A stretch of 64,000 nucleotides of DNA from Babylonia areolata (lineage: Eukaryota; Mollusca; Gastropoda; Neogastropoda; Buccinidae). How positions within the stretch are numbered: position 1 is the stretch's first letter; the number at the start of each line of letters is the position of its first letter. The stretch lies in contig NC_134883.1 in the NCBI RefSeq assembly GCF_041734735.1, positions 16,682,747 through 16,746,746 on the forward strand, given 5' to 3'. A model generated the notes under the pieces. It had not been told where the DNA came from, made no database searches, and saw nothing but the letters and a program-made list of their open reading frames with translations. A program made the translations under genes and the position numbers. Below are positions 33,655 through 45,640 of the stretch, in pieces.

Positions 33655-36600
33655 TGATTTAAAACAACAACAGTAGGCCTCCTTCGGTCATGGCTGACCA
33701 TGGATAGAGTATATCTAACATAATATCTAACTGAGCTGTCTGTTTGGACCAAGCAGCGTCGCCTGTGACTGTAGAGGCCGATGCGAAAGAGACAGTCTTT
33801 GTCGCAGCGGTCACATGTGTAAGCTGATGCTGGTCTGTTGGCTGCCGTCCCTTTTCTGCGAGCTCGCTTTTCTGCTGCAGCAGCTGACAGTTTGTCCTCA
33901 CCAATCCGTAGCTGATTCTTGAGTGCTTCTCCATCTGTTGCGGTCATCTGCAAGGTCCTCCCAGGACTCAGTGTTGATCTCAAGGGCCTTCATGTCACGT
34001 TTGCAAACGTCTTTGCATCTTAGCTGTGTGGCGGCCGATGCTTCTCTGCCCCGTGGCGAGCTCTCCATAAAGGATGTCTTTTGGGATGCGACCATCTTCC
34101 ATGCGGCGAACGTGGCCCAGCCAGCGTAGCCGACGCTGTCTCAGCATGGTATACGTGGTCGGGAGGCCAGCGCGAGTCAGGACTTCGGTGTTTGTCACCT
34201 TGTCTTGCCAGGAGATGCCGAGTATGCGCCGTAGGCTTCTCAGGTGGAAGGTAATGAGCCTTTTCTCCTGACGAACATGTGTGGTCCACGCCTCACTGCC
34301 ATACAGCACGGTGCTGAGGACGCAGGCGTTGTATACAGCCATCTTTGTCTTCGTGGTCAGCTTGGGATTTGTCCACACTCTTTGTGTGAGGCGGGCTAGC
34401 GTTGTGGCTGCCTTCCCGATCCTCCTGTCGATCTCGGTGTCAAGGGAGAGGTTGTCGGTGATGGTGGACCCAAGATAAGTGAATTGATGGATGGCTTCAA
34501 GCTCGTAGTCATCAATGGTGATGGCTGGTAGAGATGGCGTGTCTTGGCCTAGGACATTTGTCTTCTTGAGACTGATGGTCAGGCCGAAATCTTTGCAGGC
34601 CTGGGAGAAGCGGTCCATCAGTGACTGCAAGTCCCGCAGCGTGTCTCTGATGAGGGCTTCGCGGACTTTTGTCCTTGCTCTGAGGCGGGCGAGATTGAAG
34701 AGTCTGCCATCTGATCTGGTCCACAGGTAGATCCCTTCTTGCGCTGTGCTGAACGCATGTCTCAGGAGAAGAGCAAAGAAGATTCCAAATAGGGTGGGGG
34801 CGAGGACACAGCCTTGTTTGACACCGCAGCGTACGTCGAAGGGCTTGGAGAGGTTACCATTAAACTGCACCGTCCCTTTCATGTTGGAGTGGAAGGACTC
34901 AATCAAGCTGTGCAGTTTGGGGGGGCAGCCAATCTTTCGAAGAGCCCTGAAAAGGCCGTCTCTGCTGACTAGGTCAAAGGCCTTGGTGAGGTCAATGAAT
35001 GCGACATACAGGGGCATCCTCTGCTCTCTGAACTTCTGGATTTGGCGAAGGGAGAAAATCATGTCTACCGTGGATCTCTCTGCTCGGAAACCGCACTGTG
35101 ATTCCGGGTAAACGCGTTCGGCCAGTTTCTGCAGGCGAATTAGGAGGACCCGAGCGTAGACTTTGCCTACAATGCTGAGAAGTGAGATGCCTCTGTAGTT
35201 GTTGCAGTCACTCCTTTCACCCTTGTTTTTGTAGAGGGTGATAATCTTGGCGTCCCTCATGTCCTGCGCTACAGCTCCCTCATTCCAGCACTGACAGAGG
35301 ACTGTGCGCAGAGGATGCAGAAGAGTAGTCTTGCAGTGTTTAATGAGGTCTGGGGGAATTCCGTCACTGCCAGGTGCCTTGCCTGATGTCAGGCTGTTAA
35401 TGCCCTTACTGAGTTCGTCCTCAGTTGGCTCTGCATCAAGTTCTTCCATGACCGGCATGCACTTGATGGCATCGAGGGCTGAGTTGGACACCATGTTTTC
35501 TGTGGAGTAGAGGTCGGAGTAGTGTTCTGCCCATCTCTTCATCTGCTGGCTAGGTTCGTTGATTACTTCCCCAGTGGAGGATTTGAGGGGGGCAGTCTTG
35601 CTCTGTGTTGGTCCCAGTGCCTTCTTGATGCCATCATACATCCCCCGGATGCTGCCTCTTTCAGCAGCATTCTGTATCTCTTCGCTGAGCTCTGTCCAGT
35701 ACTCATTTGCACATCGCCTGGCGTTAAACTGAACCTTACTCCTGGCGGCCCTGAGGATTTGCAGGTTCTTCTCACTGGGTGACCGTTTGTACTCAGTGAG
35801 TGCAGCGTGCTTGGCCTCATTAATGGGAGTCATCACTGATGATTTGGCCTCAAACCAGTCATGGGACTTCGCGGTTTTCTTCCCAAAGGTGGCCATAGCA
35901 ATGCGGTGCATGGTGTCTCGTAGCATTTCCCATCTTTCTGTGGTCTCTGGGCTGCAATGCATCAAATTCTCTCTCAAAGGCCTCTGTGAACTGTTCTATA
36001 AGGTCTGGCTGAGACATCTTGCTGACGTCAATGCGAGAGTTCCCTTGTTTCTTTGAGCAGTGGAACTTCTTTGGTTGCAGTCTGGTCTTGCAGCATAGGA
36101 GAGAGTGGTCCGTGTCGCAGTCTGCACTGTGGTAAGAGTGAGTGTGGAGAAGGTTTTTGATGGTAGCTCGTCTTACTAGGATCAGATCCAGTTGGTGCCA
36201 ATGTTTTGAGTGCGGGTGCCTCCAGGAGACTTTGTGTTGGGGCTTCGTCTTGAAGAAGGAGTTGGCGATGCACAGTTCATGGCAGGTACAAAACTCAAGT
36301 AGCTGCTGTCCATTCTCATTCATTTTCCCCACTCCAAAGGAACCGAGACAGGAGGGCCACGAATCGTTGTCTGCACCCACTCTGGTATTGAAGTCGCCCA
36401 GGAGAACAAGTTGTTCTGTCCTGGGGATGTTCCTTATGGTTGATGCGAGATTTTCGTAGAACTCATCCTTGGCGTCTGGAGAGGCGGACAGTGTTGGAGC
36501 ATATGCGCTGACGAGAGTGACATAGCCTTCGGAGGTGTTGAGGCGGAGAGTCAATAGTCGTTCTGAACCGCCGCTGCCTGGTTCGATCATGTTCAGCAGG

Positions 36601-36997
36601 ATGTTCCTGACTGCAAAGCCTACTTCCTGCTCTCTTGGGGCATCAGAGCTCTTTCCTTGCCAGGAAAAGGTGTAGTCCCTCGCCTTTAGTGTTCCTGAGT
36701 CAGCCAACCATGTTTCCTGCAGAGTGGCAATGTCCACATTTAGTCTCTTCAGCTCGCTGTTTATGACGGCCGTCTTTCTGGCGTCGCTGATGTCTTGCAG
36801 ATCTTGGGAGAGCCCAGTCATCATTGTCCGGACATTCCAACAAGCCAGTTTCATTGTTGATCCGTTTCTTGAAGTTTTCTTTTTGCCTGGTGCGGAAATT
36901 AACGACCTGCTTGTCGGATATTCTCTTAATCTTCATACACCCATTGAAGAAGGCAGGTCGTGACGGGACAGCACCTAACTGGCTGGGGGCTGCCCAG
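33655..36997 (-). mobile_element. Near full-length APE-type LINE with defective RT
   Basis: Minus strand starts with a short 5' part, then ATG at 36854. Endonuclease frame to 35859: MKLACWNVRTM, LQETWLADSG, LLGDFNTRVG, DTDHSLL. The RT frame to 33995 overlaps it in another phase: GKAPGSDGIPPDLIKHCKTT, FIDLTKAFDLVSRDGLF, GVKQGCVLAPTLFGIFF. A third phase ends in a Cys/His finger, TCDRCDKDC and HRRRC. After REALIRDTL the sequence runs straight into RDLQSLMDRF, so the expected F/Y-A-D-D stretch is deleted. At least two frameshifts plus this deletion make it dead. Clade not assigned with certainty (RTE- or I-like). Confidence 0.9.
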
Positions 36998-36999
36998 CT

Positions 37000-37003
37000 T
37001 GCA

Positions 37004-37075
<72 letters not shown>

Positions 37076-37090
37076 GTATGTGTGTGTGTG
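37000..37090. repeat. TA microsatellite with GTAT and GT end
   Basis: (TA)n from about 37004 to 37062, then GTATGTATGTATG and a (GT) run; at the 5' end of the LINE. Confidence 0.95.
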
Positions 37091-37589
37091 TGTGTAAAAA
37101 AAAGCTTGGGATAAAAAAAGAGAGAAAAAAAGGACATGCAAGTGGGATCGAACCCATGCATGTTAAGTTCCAAAGCAAACAGACTAATCTCCACTGTTGC
37201 GTCGCATCTGACGTCATTTTGCTGAATTTAATACTTAAGGAAATGTTGACGTTTTCTTCTTCGTGCGATAAATAAATGTGATTGTACTGGACGTAATAGC
37301 GCCCTTTAAATCATGTTTTTTGTGTGTTTATTATATCTCGATTATTATTTTATTTCGGTGGTAATGGACACGTTGCCATCGCTTCAAGCACTTCGCAACA
37401 CATGGTAGATCTCTAGATCTGCACGAACCAGTCGACAACAGGCTGCAGAAGAAACAACCGCTTCAATTTTTCTTATATGTTCATTCCAGTTAATTCAGTG
37501 TCCACTTTAGGATATTGATGGTGTAGTTAGTTCCACTGTATGTGCTCTGTCCAGGCTATGTATTTCTTTCCTTTTGACTGTGAACAACA
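37091..37589. other. Spacer with a tRNA-like stretch
   Basis: 37148-37205 on minus reads like a Pol III head with GGGTTCGATCCC and may be a SINE remnant. No gene otherwise. Confidence 0.3.
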
Positions 37590-38020
37590 AAAACGAGGTC
37601 ATGTCTTTTAACCAAACACAACCCTGGAACAGCGTAGGAGTAGAACCAGATTGGTCATGTTATATAAGATCAGCTGGGGCATGACCAAAGTCAAGTGCCC
37701 ACACCTCCACCAGCAACAACAACGAGCCAAGAAGAGCTCACACCAAAACATTTGACAGAATCCCCTGTAGAGCGGACATCAGGCTGAATGCCTTCCTTCC
37801 AAAAACAATCCGTGATTGGAATGCCCTGCCCCAGGAGACTGTTGATGCCTCAACTCTTGTCACCTTCGTTAAGAAGGTGGCACTCTGCTGATTCACTGCC
37901 ACTTGATTTTTTTCTTCTTTTATTTTAAACCGGAACTCACCACCACAAAATGCCGATAATGGTCAACTGGTTGACCCTGGGCATCATCCGGAAGAAGAAG
38001 AAGAAGAAGAAGAAGAAGAA
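37590..38020 (+). mobile_element. Fossil LINE 3' end
   Basis: Plus-strand text RRSRTRLVMLYKISWGMTKV and, in another frame, PKTIRDWNALPQETVDASTL matches the C-terminus of CR1/Jockey-type LINEs. The frame is broken. Ends with an (AAG)n tract at 37990-38020. Confidence 0.7.
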
Positions 38021-38501
38021 CCTACATCCCAGCAAGCCTGTGGGAAGCGGATTTTAGAATTTTCGGATTTCGGAACGCACTTTAACGAAATAAAACTATT
38101 GATGATACCGAATTACTGCTTAATTCGGGAGTCTTACAACCTATTATTGGTATGACTGTGAAGATTGTTTTCCATACTATGTTTAAGCCCAATTTGGTGT
38201 TGGCAGACAAAGCATTTCCAAAGAAAACGGCAACATTAAAGTTTACCACGGACAGACACACAGCCAACCAAACACTGGGTTAAAACATAAACTCACTTTG
38301 TTCACACAAGTGAGTCAAAAACGACAGAAAAATAATGCTTGTATTGCAGGAACACTTGTCTTGTTTACGGCTAGTGAGAAAGATTAAGAGATAGTAACAG
38401 ACAGACAGACAGAGACAGACAGAGAAAGACAGACATACAGAGACAGGGGAGAAAGAGAGAGAGAGAAAGAGAGGGGAGAGAGAGTGTGTGGGTGGACTCA
38501 C
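38021..38501 (-). other. Unique part of intron 6 next to exon 6
   Basis: Includes a GACA/GA-rich stretch at 38398-38484; no gene seen. Confidence 0.45.
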
Positions 38502-38626
38502 TTGAGCACAGAGCTGCACTCCTGCCCGTCAGGTGTGCCCCTGTCACCCCCGGTGGGGGTCGGACGGGTCAGTGCCCACGACTCCTGTCTTCCACTGCTT
38601 TCCGCTCTGCCGTCCTGCAGGTGAAC
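38502..38626 (-). CDS. GUCY1B2: sGC beta2-like exon 6 (variable linker)
   Basis: Encodes a Gly/Ser/Pro/Thr-rich linker, residues 186-226, starting VHLQDGRAESSGRQ and ending QECSSVLK. It lies between H-NOX and HNOBA, a variable segment in the family. Support comes from gtgcag|GTTCAC and AA|GTGAGT splice sites and exact phase agreement (0 in, 2 out), not from conserved residues. It could be an alternative exon; its 5' boundary is the least constrained by homology. Confidence 0.72.
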
Positions 38627-38923
38627 CTGCACACACACACACTGACCACTGACCTCACTGCCCAACCTGTGCTGGGGGGAAGTGGGGGCCGGGGGGGGGG
38701 GGTTGTGGGCATTGGCTCACGGGTTGAAATCAGTGACATCACAACATCAACATCATCATCAGTTTGACAGGGAATGGAGAGGAGGGCGTTATCAACATCA
38801 CTGCTGATGGTAACATGTGACACTGCTCAGTCAACAGGGCGAAGCAAGTGCATATTCATACATCTAAAGTAACTCTTTTGTGCTCATGTATTGACCGAAC
38901 ATGTACACATTACACACACAAAT

Positions 38924-38927
<4 letters not shown>

Positions 38928-38982
<55 letters not shown>

Positions 38983-39015
38983 CAGAGGGAGAGAGGGAGA
39001 GAGAGAGAGAGAACA
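38928..39015. repeat. TA and GA microsatellites in intron 5
   Basis: (TA)n at 38930-38978 followed by a GAGA/GGGAGA tract. Confidence 0.93.
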
Positions 39016-39299
39016 CTGAAATGTTCAATGTCATTAGCTGTAAAGCTCTAGTGACATAGTAGGTACAAATCAGAGCAAAAATGATGCAAAAGAGATAAAA
39101 TGGAACCGAAAGGAAAAACAGAATTGAAGCAAAATAAACTACTAGGGGATAAGCGACACTTTGGTACTTTGTCCTTAGCTTTAAAAAGTCCATGTGGCAG
39201 GGGGTACCGTGCCTTTTTTTCCCCAGTCGTTCGTCTCCAAGGTTTGGACAGTACACAAGAAACAAAGTACATATGATGTGTTTCGATGTTACAGGCTTA

Positions 39300-39790
39300 A
39301 ATAATTATCATATGATTTATATGTACTTTGATATGTGTTCGTATTGATATGAGGTGTGTTGATATCACATGCTTAAATACTCAATACGAACACATAAAAT
39401 TACATTGTCGAAATTGACCACCCAAATGTAACCCTTCCGTTTTATCTATGCTTTTTTTCCTCATATAACCCATGCAAAGTTTTTAACTGATTAATGAGTA
39501 TTTGAACCGACAGTAGACGTTTTACATATATTTATTGCCTCGGTTACATATCTTGAAAGTGAGAGTATCATATCTTTATTTTCTGTCATCAGTATGCCGA
39601 ACAAATCTTTTCTATGCGCTGGAGCTGTATTGAAAAGGGTGCAGTTTTTTCGCGATTTTACGTATTTTTTGCAGTTAAATATGAAATGATTTTCATATTC
39701 TGGGCTTTCGCCACACATTGGGCTACGTGGGATTTGCTACGTCTGAATCGAACCATCTTGTGTTGGCATTCAGTCCAAGTGCTCTCAATC
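39300..39790 (-). mobile_element. Fossil LINE-like C-terminal fragment
   Basis: Minus-strand text CGESPEYENHFIFNCKKY and a following Leu/Ser-rich helix resemble the Cys/His end of LINE proteins (CxxC-E-x2-H-F-C). Only this end is recognisable; it lies just after the exon 5 donor. Confidence 0.45.
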
Positions 39791-39822
39791 TGAGCAGAGA
39801 GAGAGAGAGAGAGAGAGAGTAC

Positions 39823-39938
39823 CTCAAAGACAGTGTGGTGCTGTATGACCCGTGCCGATGTCTCCTCCTGCGTCCTGCTCACCACAGTCAGCGTCACGGT
39901 CTGTGAGAACAGCTCCTGTGCCACCGCCTCCACCAGAC
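39823..39938 (-). CDS. GUCY1B2: sGC beta2-like exon 5 (end of H-NOX)
   Basis: Encodes residues 148-185: LVEAVAQELFSQTVTLTVVS, then RTQEETSARVIQHHTVFE, the last H-NOX helix and strand. Acceptor gtgcag|GTCTGG; donor GAG|GTACTC, phase 0 out. A 1.4-kb array starts right behind the acceptor. On the donor side come a GA microsatellite and a LINE fossil. Confidence 0.88.
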
Positions 39939-39939
39939 C

Positions 39940-41345
39940 TGCACACCCACACACATATACCTCATGTCACGTACCCACACACATGTACCTCTTTCACACA
40001 CCCACACACATACCTCGCGTCACGCACCTACCTCACGTCACACACCAACACACCCACCTCACGTCACACACCCTCCTCACGCCACACACCCACACACCTC
40101 AAGTCACACACCCACACACCTACCTCACGTCACACACCCACACCCACACCTTACGCCACAAACCCACACACCAACCTCACACCACACACCCCCACACACA
40201 CCTCACGTCACACACCCATACCTACCTCACGTCACAGACCTCCCTCACGTCACACTCCAACACACCTACCTCACGTCACACACCGACATCCACACCTCAC
40301 GTCACACACCAACACACCTACCTCACGTCACACACCCACACACCTACCTCACGTCACAGACCTCCCTCACGTCACACACCAACAAACCTACCTCTCGTCA
40401 CACACCCACACACCTACCTCACGTCACAGACCTCCCTCACGTCACACACCCACAGACCTCCCTCACGTCACACACGTCCCTCTCGTCACACACCCACACA
40501 CCTACCTCTCGTCACACACCCACACACCTACCTCTCGTCACACACCCACACACCTACCTCACGTCACAGACCTCCCTCACGTCACACACCCACAGACCTC
40601 CCTCACGTCACACACCTCCCTCACGTCACACACCAACACACCTACCCCACGTCACACACCCACACATCTACCTCACATCACACACCCATACAATTATACC
40701 CGATTCACACGCCCACATAAAATTTTCACACACCCACACACACACCTCTCTTCACACACCCACATAAATTTTCACACACCCACCTCACACACATACCTCT
40801 CTTCACACCCACACACACACACTCCTCTTCACACACACACACACACATAACTCTCTTTACACACCTCTCTTCACACACTCACCTCTCTTCACACACATAC
40901 CTCTCTTCACACACTCACACACCTCCCTTCACACCTCTCTTCACACACCCACCTCTCTTCACACACCCACACACATACCTCTCTCCACACACCCACCTCT
41001 CTTCACACACCCACACACATACCTCTCTTCACACACCCACATAGATACCTCTCTTCACACACCCACCTCTCTTCAGACTCACACATAACCCTCTTTACAC
41101 ACCCACATACACACCTCTCTTCACACTCACCAACATAACTCTCTTTACACACCCACATACATACCTCTCCTCACACACGCACACACATACCTCTCTCCAC
41201 ACACCCACACACCTCTCTTCACACACCCACACACATACCTCTCTTCACACACCCACACCTCACCCAAACACATGCCTCACGCCAAACACCCAAACACATG
41301 CCTCACGCCACACACCAAAACACAGCACGTCACACACCCACACCC
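39940..41345. repeat. About 26-bp minisatellite in intron 4, at the exon 5 acceptor
   Basis: Plus unit: ACCTACCTCACGTCACACAC then CCACAC, drifting to CTCTCTTCACACACCCACAC on the right. On the gene's strand copies carry GAGGTAGGT, which looks like a splice donor. Confidence 0.93.
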
Positions 41346-41689
41346 CCGTGTGCCTCAGCAATCAAGAGACCTACAACAAGATATCGGCCTGAAACTGTGA
41401 GCCTTGTCAAGAACTACTCTTTCCCTCCCTCCCTCCCACTCTGTCTCTCTCGCACACACACTGACACACAGATACACACGCACGCGCACGCGCGCGCTCA
41501 TCCATGGATTCTGTGAAGATCTGCTACAGATCAAATATAGTTTATAAGTGTTGCTTGCCAAACGATCTTGCAGCACGATCAAACTCAAAATGAGGGCAGA
41601 TCCAGGTGGGTTGTACCAGACTTACTCCCCCCCACCCCCTCCCCCGACCCCTCTCCATGTGTTCTCCTTCAAACCAAATTACACTGGAG

Positions 41690-41733
<44 letters not shown>

Positions 41734-41989
41734 GGAGAGAGAGACAAGGACACACATAGACACAGACAGACACACACACTGACATGAACTGTTCCATGTG
41801 ACTGTCAGAGGGGTGTGAACAGGCTTGACAAGGCTGAAGCTGGCGGGGCAGGGTGCTTAGCAGCAGACCCATAATCTGGCCTCTGCTTATCTTCCCTGCC
41901 ATCAATCAGACCCTCCCCCCCACCCCCCAACGTCTTCTGCACACGGCTAGCGGCACCACAGGCTGCAGTGAGCAGTGACAACACATGAC
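41346..41989. other. Spacer in intron 4
   Basis: CA/GT runs near 41460-41490 and 41695-41730, a C-rich patch near 41627-41655; no gene seen. Confidence 0.45.
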
Positions 41990-42660
41990 ACATGACTGAC
42001 ACAACTTCAACGACACATGACGCACAACATCAACAACGCGTGGCCAATACGACATTACCAACGACACACGATCAACATGATGGTCAATATCAACAACACA
42101 TGACCAACATGACTGTCAATATGAACGACACATGACCGACAACATCAACGACACATGACCAATGACGGACAACATCAACGAAACATGACAAACGTGACAG
42201 ACAGCATCAACTACATTATAGACAACATTAACGACATGACGGACAACATCAACGACAAAATGACCAATGACGGACAACATCAACGACGTGACAGACAACA
42301 TCAACGACACAATGACGGACAACATCAACGACACATGACCAACATGACAGCACCAACGACACATGCCCAAAGACGGACATCATCTACTCATGACCAACAA
42401 CATCAACGACACGACGGACAACATCAATGACACAATGATGGACAACATCAATGATACAATGACGGACAACATCAACGACACAATGACGGACAACACGAAC
42501 GACACATGACCAACATGACAGACAGCACCAACGACACAAGCCCAATGACGGACAACATCATCTACTCATGACCAACAACATCAACGACACTACGACAACA
42601 TCAACGACACAATGACGGACAACACCAACGACACAATGACTAACATGACGGGCACACTGC
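41990..42660. repeat. 24-bp-class tandem repeat in intron 4
   Basis: Irregular copies of AACATCAACGACACAATGAC then GGAC, with ATGACCAACATGAC variants. Confidence 0.9.
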
Positions 42661-43017
42661 CACCTTGAGAACGGCAGATAGCTATATTCTGTCTAAAAAA
42701 TTACGAGTGTTTTATGTGTTGCTGTTGTCGAATAAAGAAAAGAAAAGAAGTTTTTGTTGCGTTCTTGTCAAACAAGTGGGGGTTATCCATCCTGAGAACC
42801 ACGGCACTGGCTGTGACCTGGAAGGAGTGACGTCATCAGTGGCTGTGACATGCACGAGCATCCCGTGAAACAGCGGGAAGACGTATGTGTCAGAACGAAC
42901 GGGGAACAACCACTGAAGCGGAAGACTGATTGTGGGATGTAGGGGAGATAACTGGTTAGCTTTCTTCTTCTTCCGGCTGCGCCGTAAAGAACGGGAAAGG
43001 CTGAAAACGAAGAGATA

Positions 43018-43054
<37 letters not shown>

Positions 43055-43287
43055 AGGGAGAGAGAATGTGTGTGTATGTGTGTGTGTGTGTGTACGTGTG
43101 CGCGTGCGTGCGTGCTTATTTGTGTCTGTGTCTGCGGACAGAGATTTCAAACAAACCGCTGGACACGTTCCGAGCCGGCTTGCTTCCTCTTCACTTCTGT
43201 CATGTGTGTCTGCAACTGTCTTCCGTAGGGGCGCGCGCGCACGCACGCACACACACACACACACACATACACACACTCTCTCTCTCT
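42661..43287. other. Unique spacer with GT/CA runs
   Basis: GT blocks at 43019-43052 and 43070-43095, CA block at 43243-43277; no gene seen. Confidence 0.5.
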
Positions 43288-43355
43288 CGACAAAAAACGG
43301 TAACACAATGCAATATGATATATATCATATTGCATTGTGTTACCGTATTTTGTCG
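43288..43355. repeat. 68-bp near-perfect palindrome
   Basis: Two 34-base arms with no spacer and one mismatch: left arm begins CGACAAAAAACGGTAACACA and the right arm ends TGTGTTACCGTATTTTGTCG. The centre is GATATATATC. The right arm forms the 3' tail of the adjoining SINE. Confidence 0.95.
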
Positions 43356-43744
43356 TCAGAACAAATTTTTCTTTGTGAAATTCGGGCTGCTCTCCCTAGG
43401 GAGAACGCGTCGCTACACTGAAAGCGCCACCCATTTTTTTGTTTTTGTTTTTTTTGTTTTGTATTTTTATTTGACTGCAATTTTTATGTTTTCCTATCGA
43501 AGTGGATTTATCTACAGATTTTTTGCCAGGGACAACACTTTTGTTGGCGTGGGTTCTTTTACGTGCGCTAAATGCATGCTGCACACGGGACCTCGGTTTA
43601 TCGTCTCATCCGAATGACTAGCGTCCAGACCACCACTGAAAGTCTAGTGGAGGGGGAAAAAGAGTGGCGACTGTGGGATTCGAACCGGTGCGCTCAGATT
43701 CTCTCGCTTCCTAGACGGACGTGTTACCTCCAGGCCATCACTCC
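43356..43744 (-). mobile_element. SINE family A, full length
   Basis: Minus strand: GGAGTGATGGCCTGGAGGTA, B-box GGTTCGAATCC, central GATAAACCGAGGTCCCGTGT, ATCCACTTCGATAGGAAAAC, tail GGGAGAGCAGCCCGAATTTC. Same sense as the gene, about 40 bases from the exon 4 donor. Confidence 0.9.
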
Positions 43745-43785
43745 ATATATATATAATATATATACAGACACACAGACAGACTGAC

Positions 43786-43862
43786 CAATGACAATGGGGT
43801 AGAGTCCCTCCCTGGTGCTGTAGTAATGCAATATCAGATCTCCGTCCTCTTTCTCCTCACAC
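43786..43862 (-). CDS. GUCY1B2: sGC beta2-like exon 4 (H-NOX Y-x-S-x-R motif)
   Basis: A 77-base exon reading CEEKEDGDLILHYYSTREGL then YPIVI, residues 122-146. YYSTR is the Y-x-S-x-R motif that contacts the haem propionates in H-NOX proteins. Acceptor tttcag|GTGTG. Donor TTG|GTCAGT has C at +3, but the junction VIGLVEAV aligns with beta1 VIGIIKTV with no gap, so the boundary is well supported. Confidence 0.92.
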
Positions 43863-44984
43863 CTGAAACATAATCGTCATTATCATCGTTAATGTCAGTC
43901 GTTGTCATCGGCACTGTCTTCAGCATTCGCGGCACCGTAGCGTCATTTGCTCTGATTATCGCTGCCATCATCAAGATCCTTTCTCTTCTATGTTTGTAAA
44001 AAAGTAAAGAAAAGAAAAAAAAGTTTAAAGATCAAAATGAAAGGAAATGAAGTTTCTGAAATCCAACAAAACAAAACGCTGATAGATGAGGATGGAATGA
44101 AGCGTAAGGATGATCAGTTCATTGATCAACGAAGTCGTCTGTTCTTTTCCCTTATGACCGACAGTCCCATAGATTAAAGACCCATCCCCTCTTTCCCTGC
44201 CTGCGCTCACCCCTCTGTGTGTGTGTGTGCGTGTGTGCAGTGTGTGTATGGACGTGTATATACGCGTGCACACCTATTTATTCGCCCGTTATGTCCATGT
44301 GCATCAATCTGTGTGTGATTGAATCTTCTTTAATCTGAGAATTTTGCGGAAATCACTTACTGCAGACATGTACAATATTACAGGTCCCCCCCTCGGCCCC
44401 CCACCACCACCCCGCCACAATATATTCACGACAGAGTTTAGCAAAGAAAAAACAAATTTACTATAGTCATGCAATAAATTGCCTTGAAAAACTTTTCATA
44501 TAGCAACTTAGCGAAACAAAAACTGGTGTCTTCTGTGGTGGATGTTTTAATGAAGGGCGGCAAACCATATGGTGATAATCTCCCCTGCCAGGATGTACCC
44601 CCTTTGTTATGAAAGGATGACAAAGTTAGGAAATTTACCGAACATCCAATGTACACCTATCATGGAGATCATCATATCACACGCTAAACATCTGCTACCT
44701 CCAGCTTTACAAACAAACAACAACAGACTCATGTGGACCAAGGCGGAAGGGGGTCTTCATGGAATCAGCAGTAAAATGGCTGTGAATGGGGTCATGTCAA
44801 TCCCAGCAGTCAATGGGATTAGGACGGTCACACGACACACAACATCCAGCTCCTCCGCCTTTCACACAGTAACGCTGGGTAGGGAGGGGTGGGGGTGTAG
44901 TCATCTGCAAACTGCCTGCAGAGAACAGTATGTATTCTTTGCTACAAACCATCGACGGCTGTTAAAGAATTCCCTGTACAGATT
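43863..44984 (-). other. Unique part of intron 3
   Basis: Contains a C-rich patch at 44385-44415. No coding or repeat identity recognised. Confidence 0.4.
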
Positions 44985-45640
44985 CAGTCGAATGTGTCGG
45001 GAGTGTGTGGTCACCCTGGGAGCGTCTTTATTCCGTTTGTCGTTTTCTTCTGGCTAATCTTCAGACCAGTTTGCTGTGCAAAGGTGCTGCGACGGGTTGT
45101 CTTCTTTTGTATGTGATGATGAATGTGGGAGACCAGTGCAAAGTCCCGATCTTCCAATGTTGAAAGGACAGTCCATCTGTTACCTCATGGTTGATCTTCG
45201 GGTGTTATTCAAATCACCCAGTCTATGCCATGCTGAAGAGCAGTGCTGACATTACAAATCCTTGCCTCACCCCTGTCGTCACCTCGAAACCGTGTTCGCT
45301 GTTTCTTACTTTGCATGTGAAGTGTAAACGCTCTTGATGAGAAGGACGATCTGCTGTGTCATCCCATAAGTTCGGAGTATACGCCACAGGCTTTCCCAGT
45401 GGATGCTGTCAAAGGCTTTCTCGAAATCTACAGAGTTGATGTAAAGCTGCCTCTCTCACTATGTACACTGCTCAATGATGTTACGCAGAGTAAATGTCTG
45501 GTCAACACATTCTCTTCCTTTCCGGAAACCTGAGTGCTTGTTCCTTGGCTGCTTGTTTGCTGTATCTGATATTTGTTGTTATGATGATCTCTGCAAGGAA
45601 TTTGCTTGTAATCAACAGAACGGTGATTAAATGAAATATC
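44985..45640 (-). mobile_element. Fossil LINE reverse transcriptase fragment
   Basis: Minus-strand text in several frames: SGFRKGRECVDQTFTLRNII, VDFEKAFDSIHWESLWRILR, then TTGVRQGF-like and, further on, LEDRDFALVSH and FAQQTGLKISQKKT. This is the palm of an RTE-like RT. The D-F-A-D-D stretch has lost residues and frames are broken. Confidence 0.75.

Noticed and set aside
44569-45057. Plus-strand frame of 162 residues
   Set aside because: No recognisable domain; its right part is antisense to a fossil LINE.
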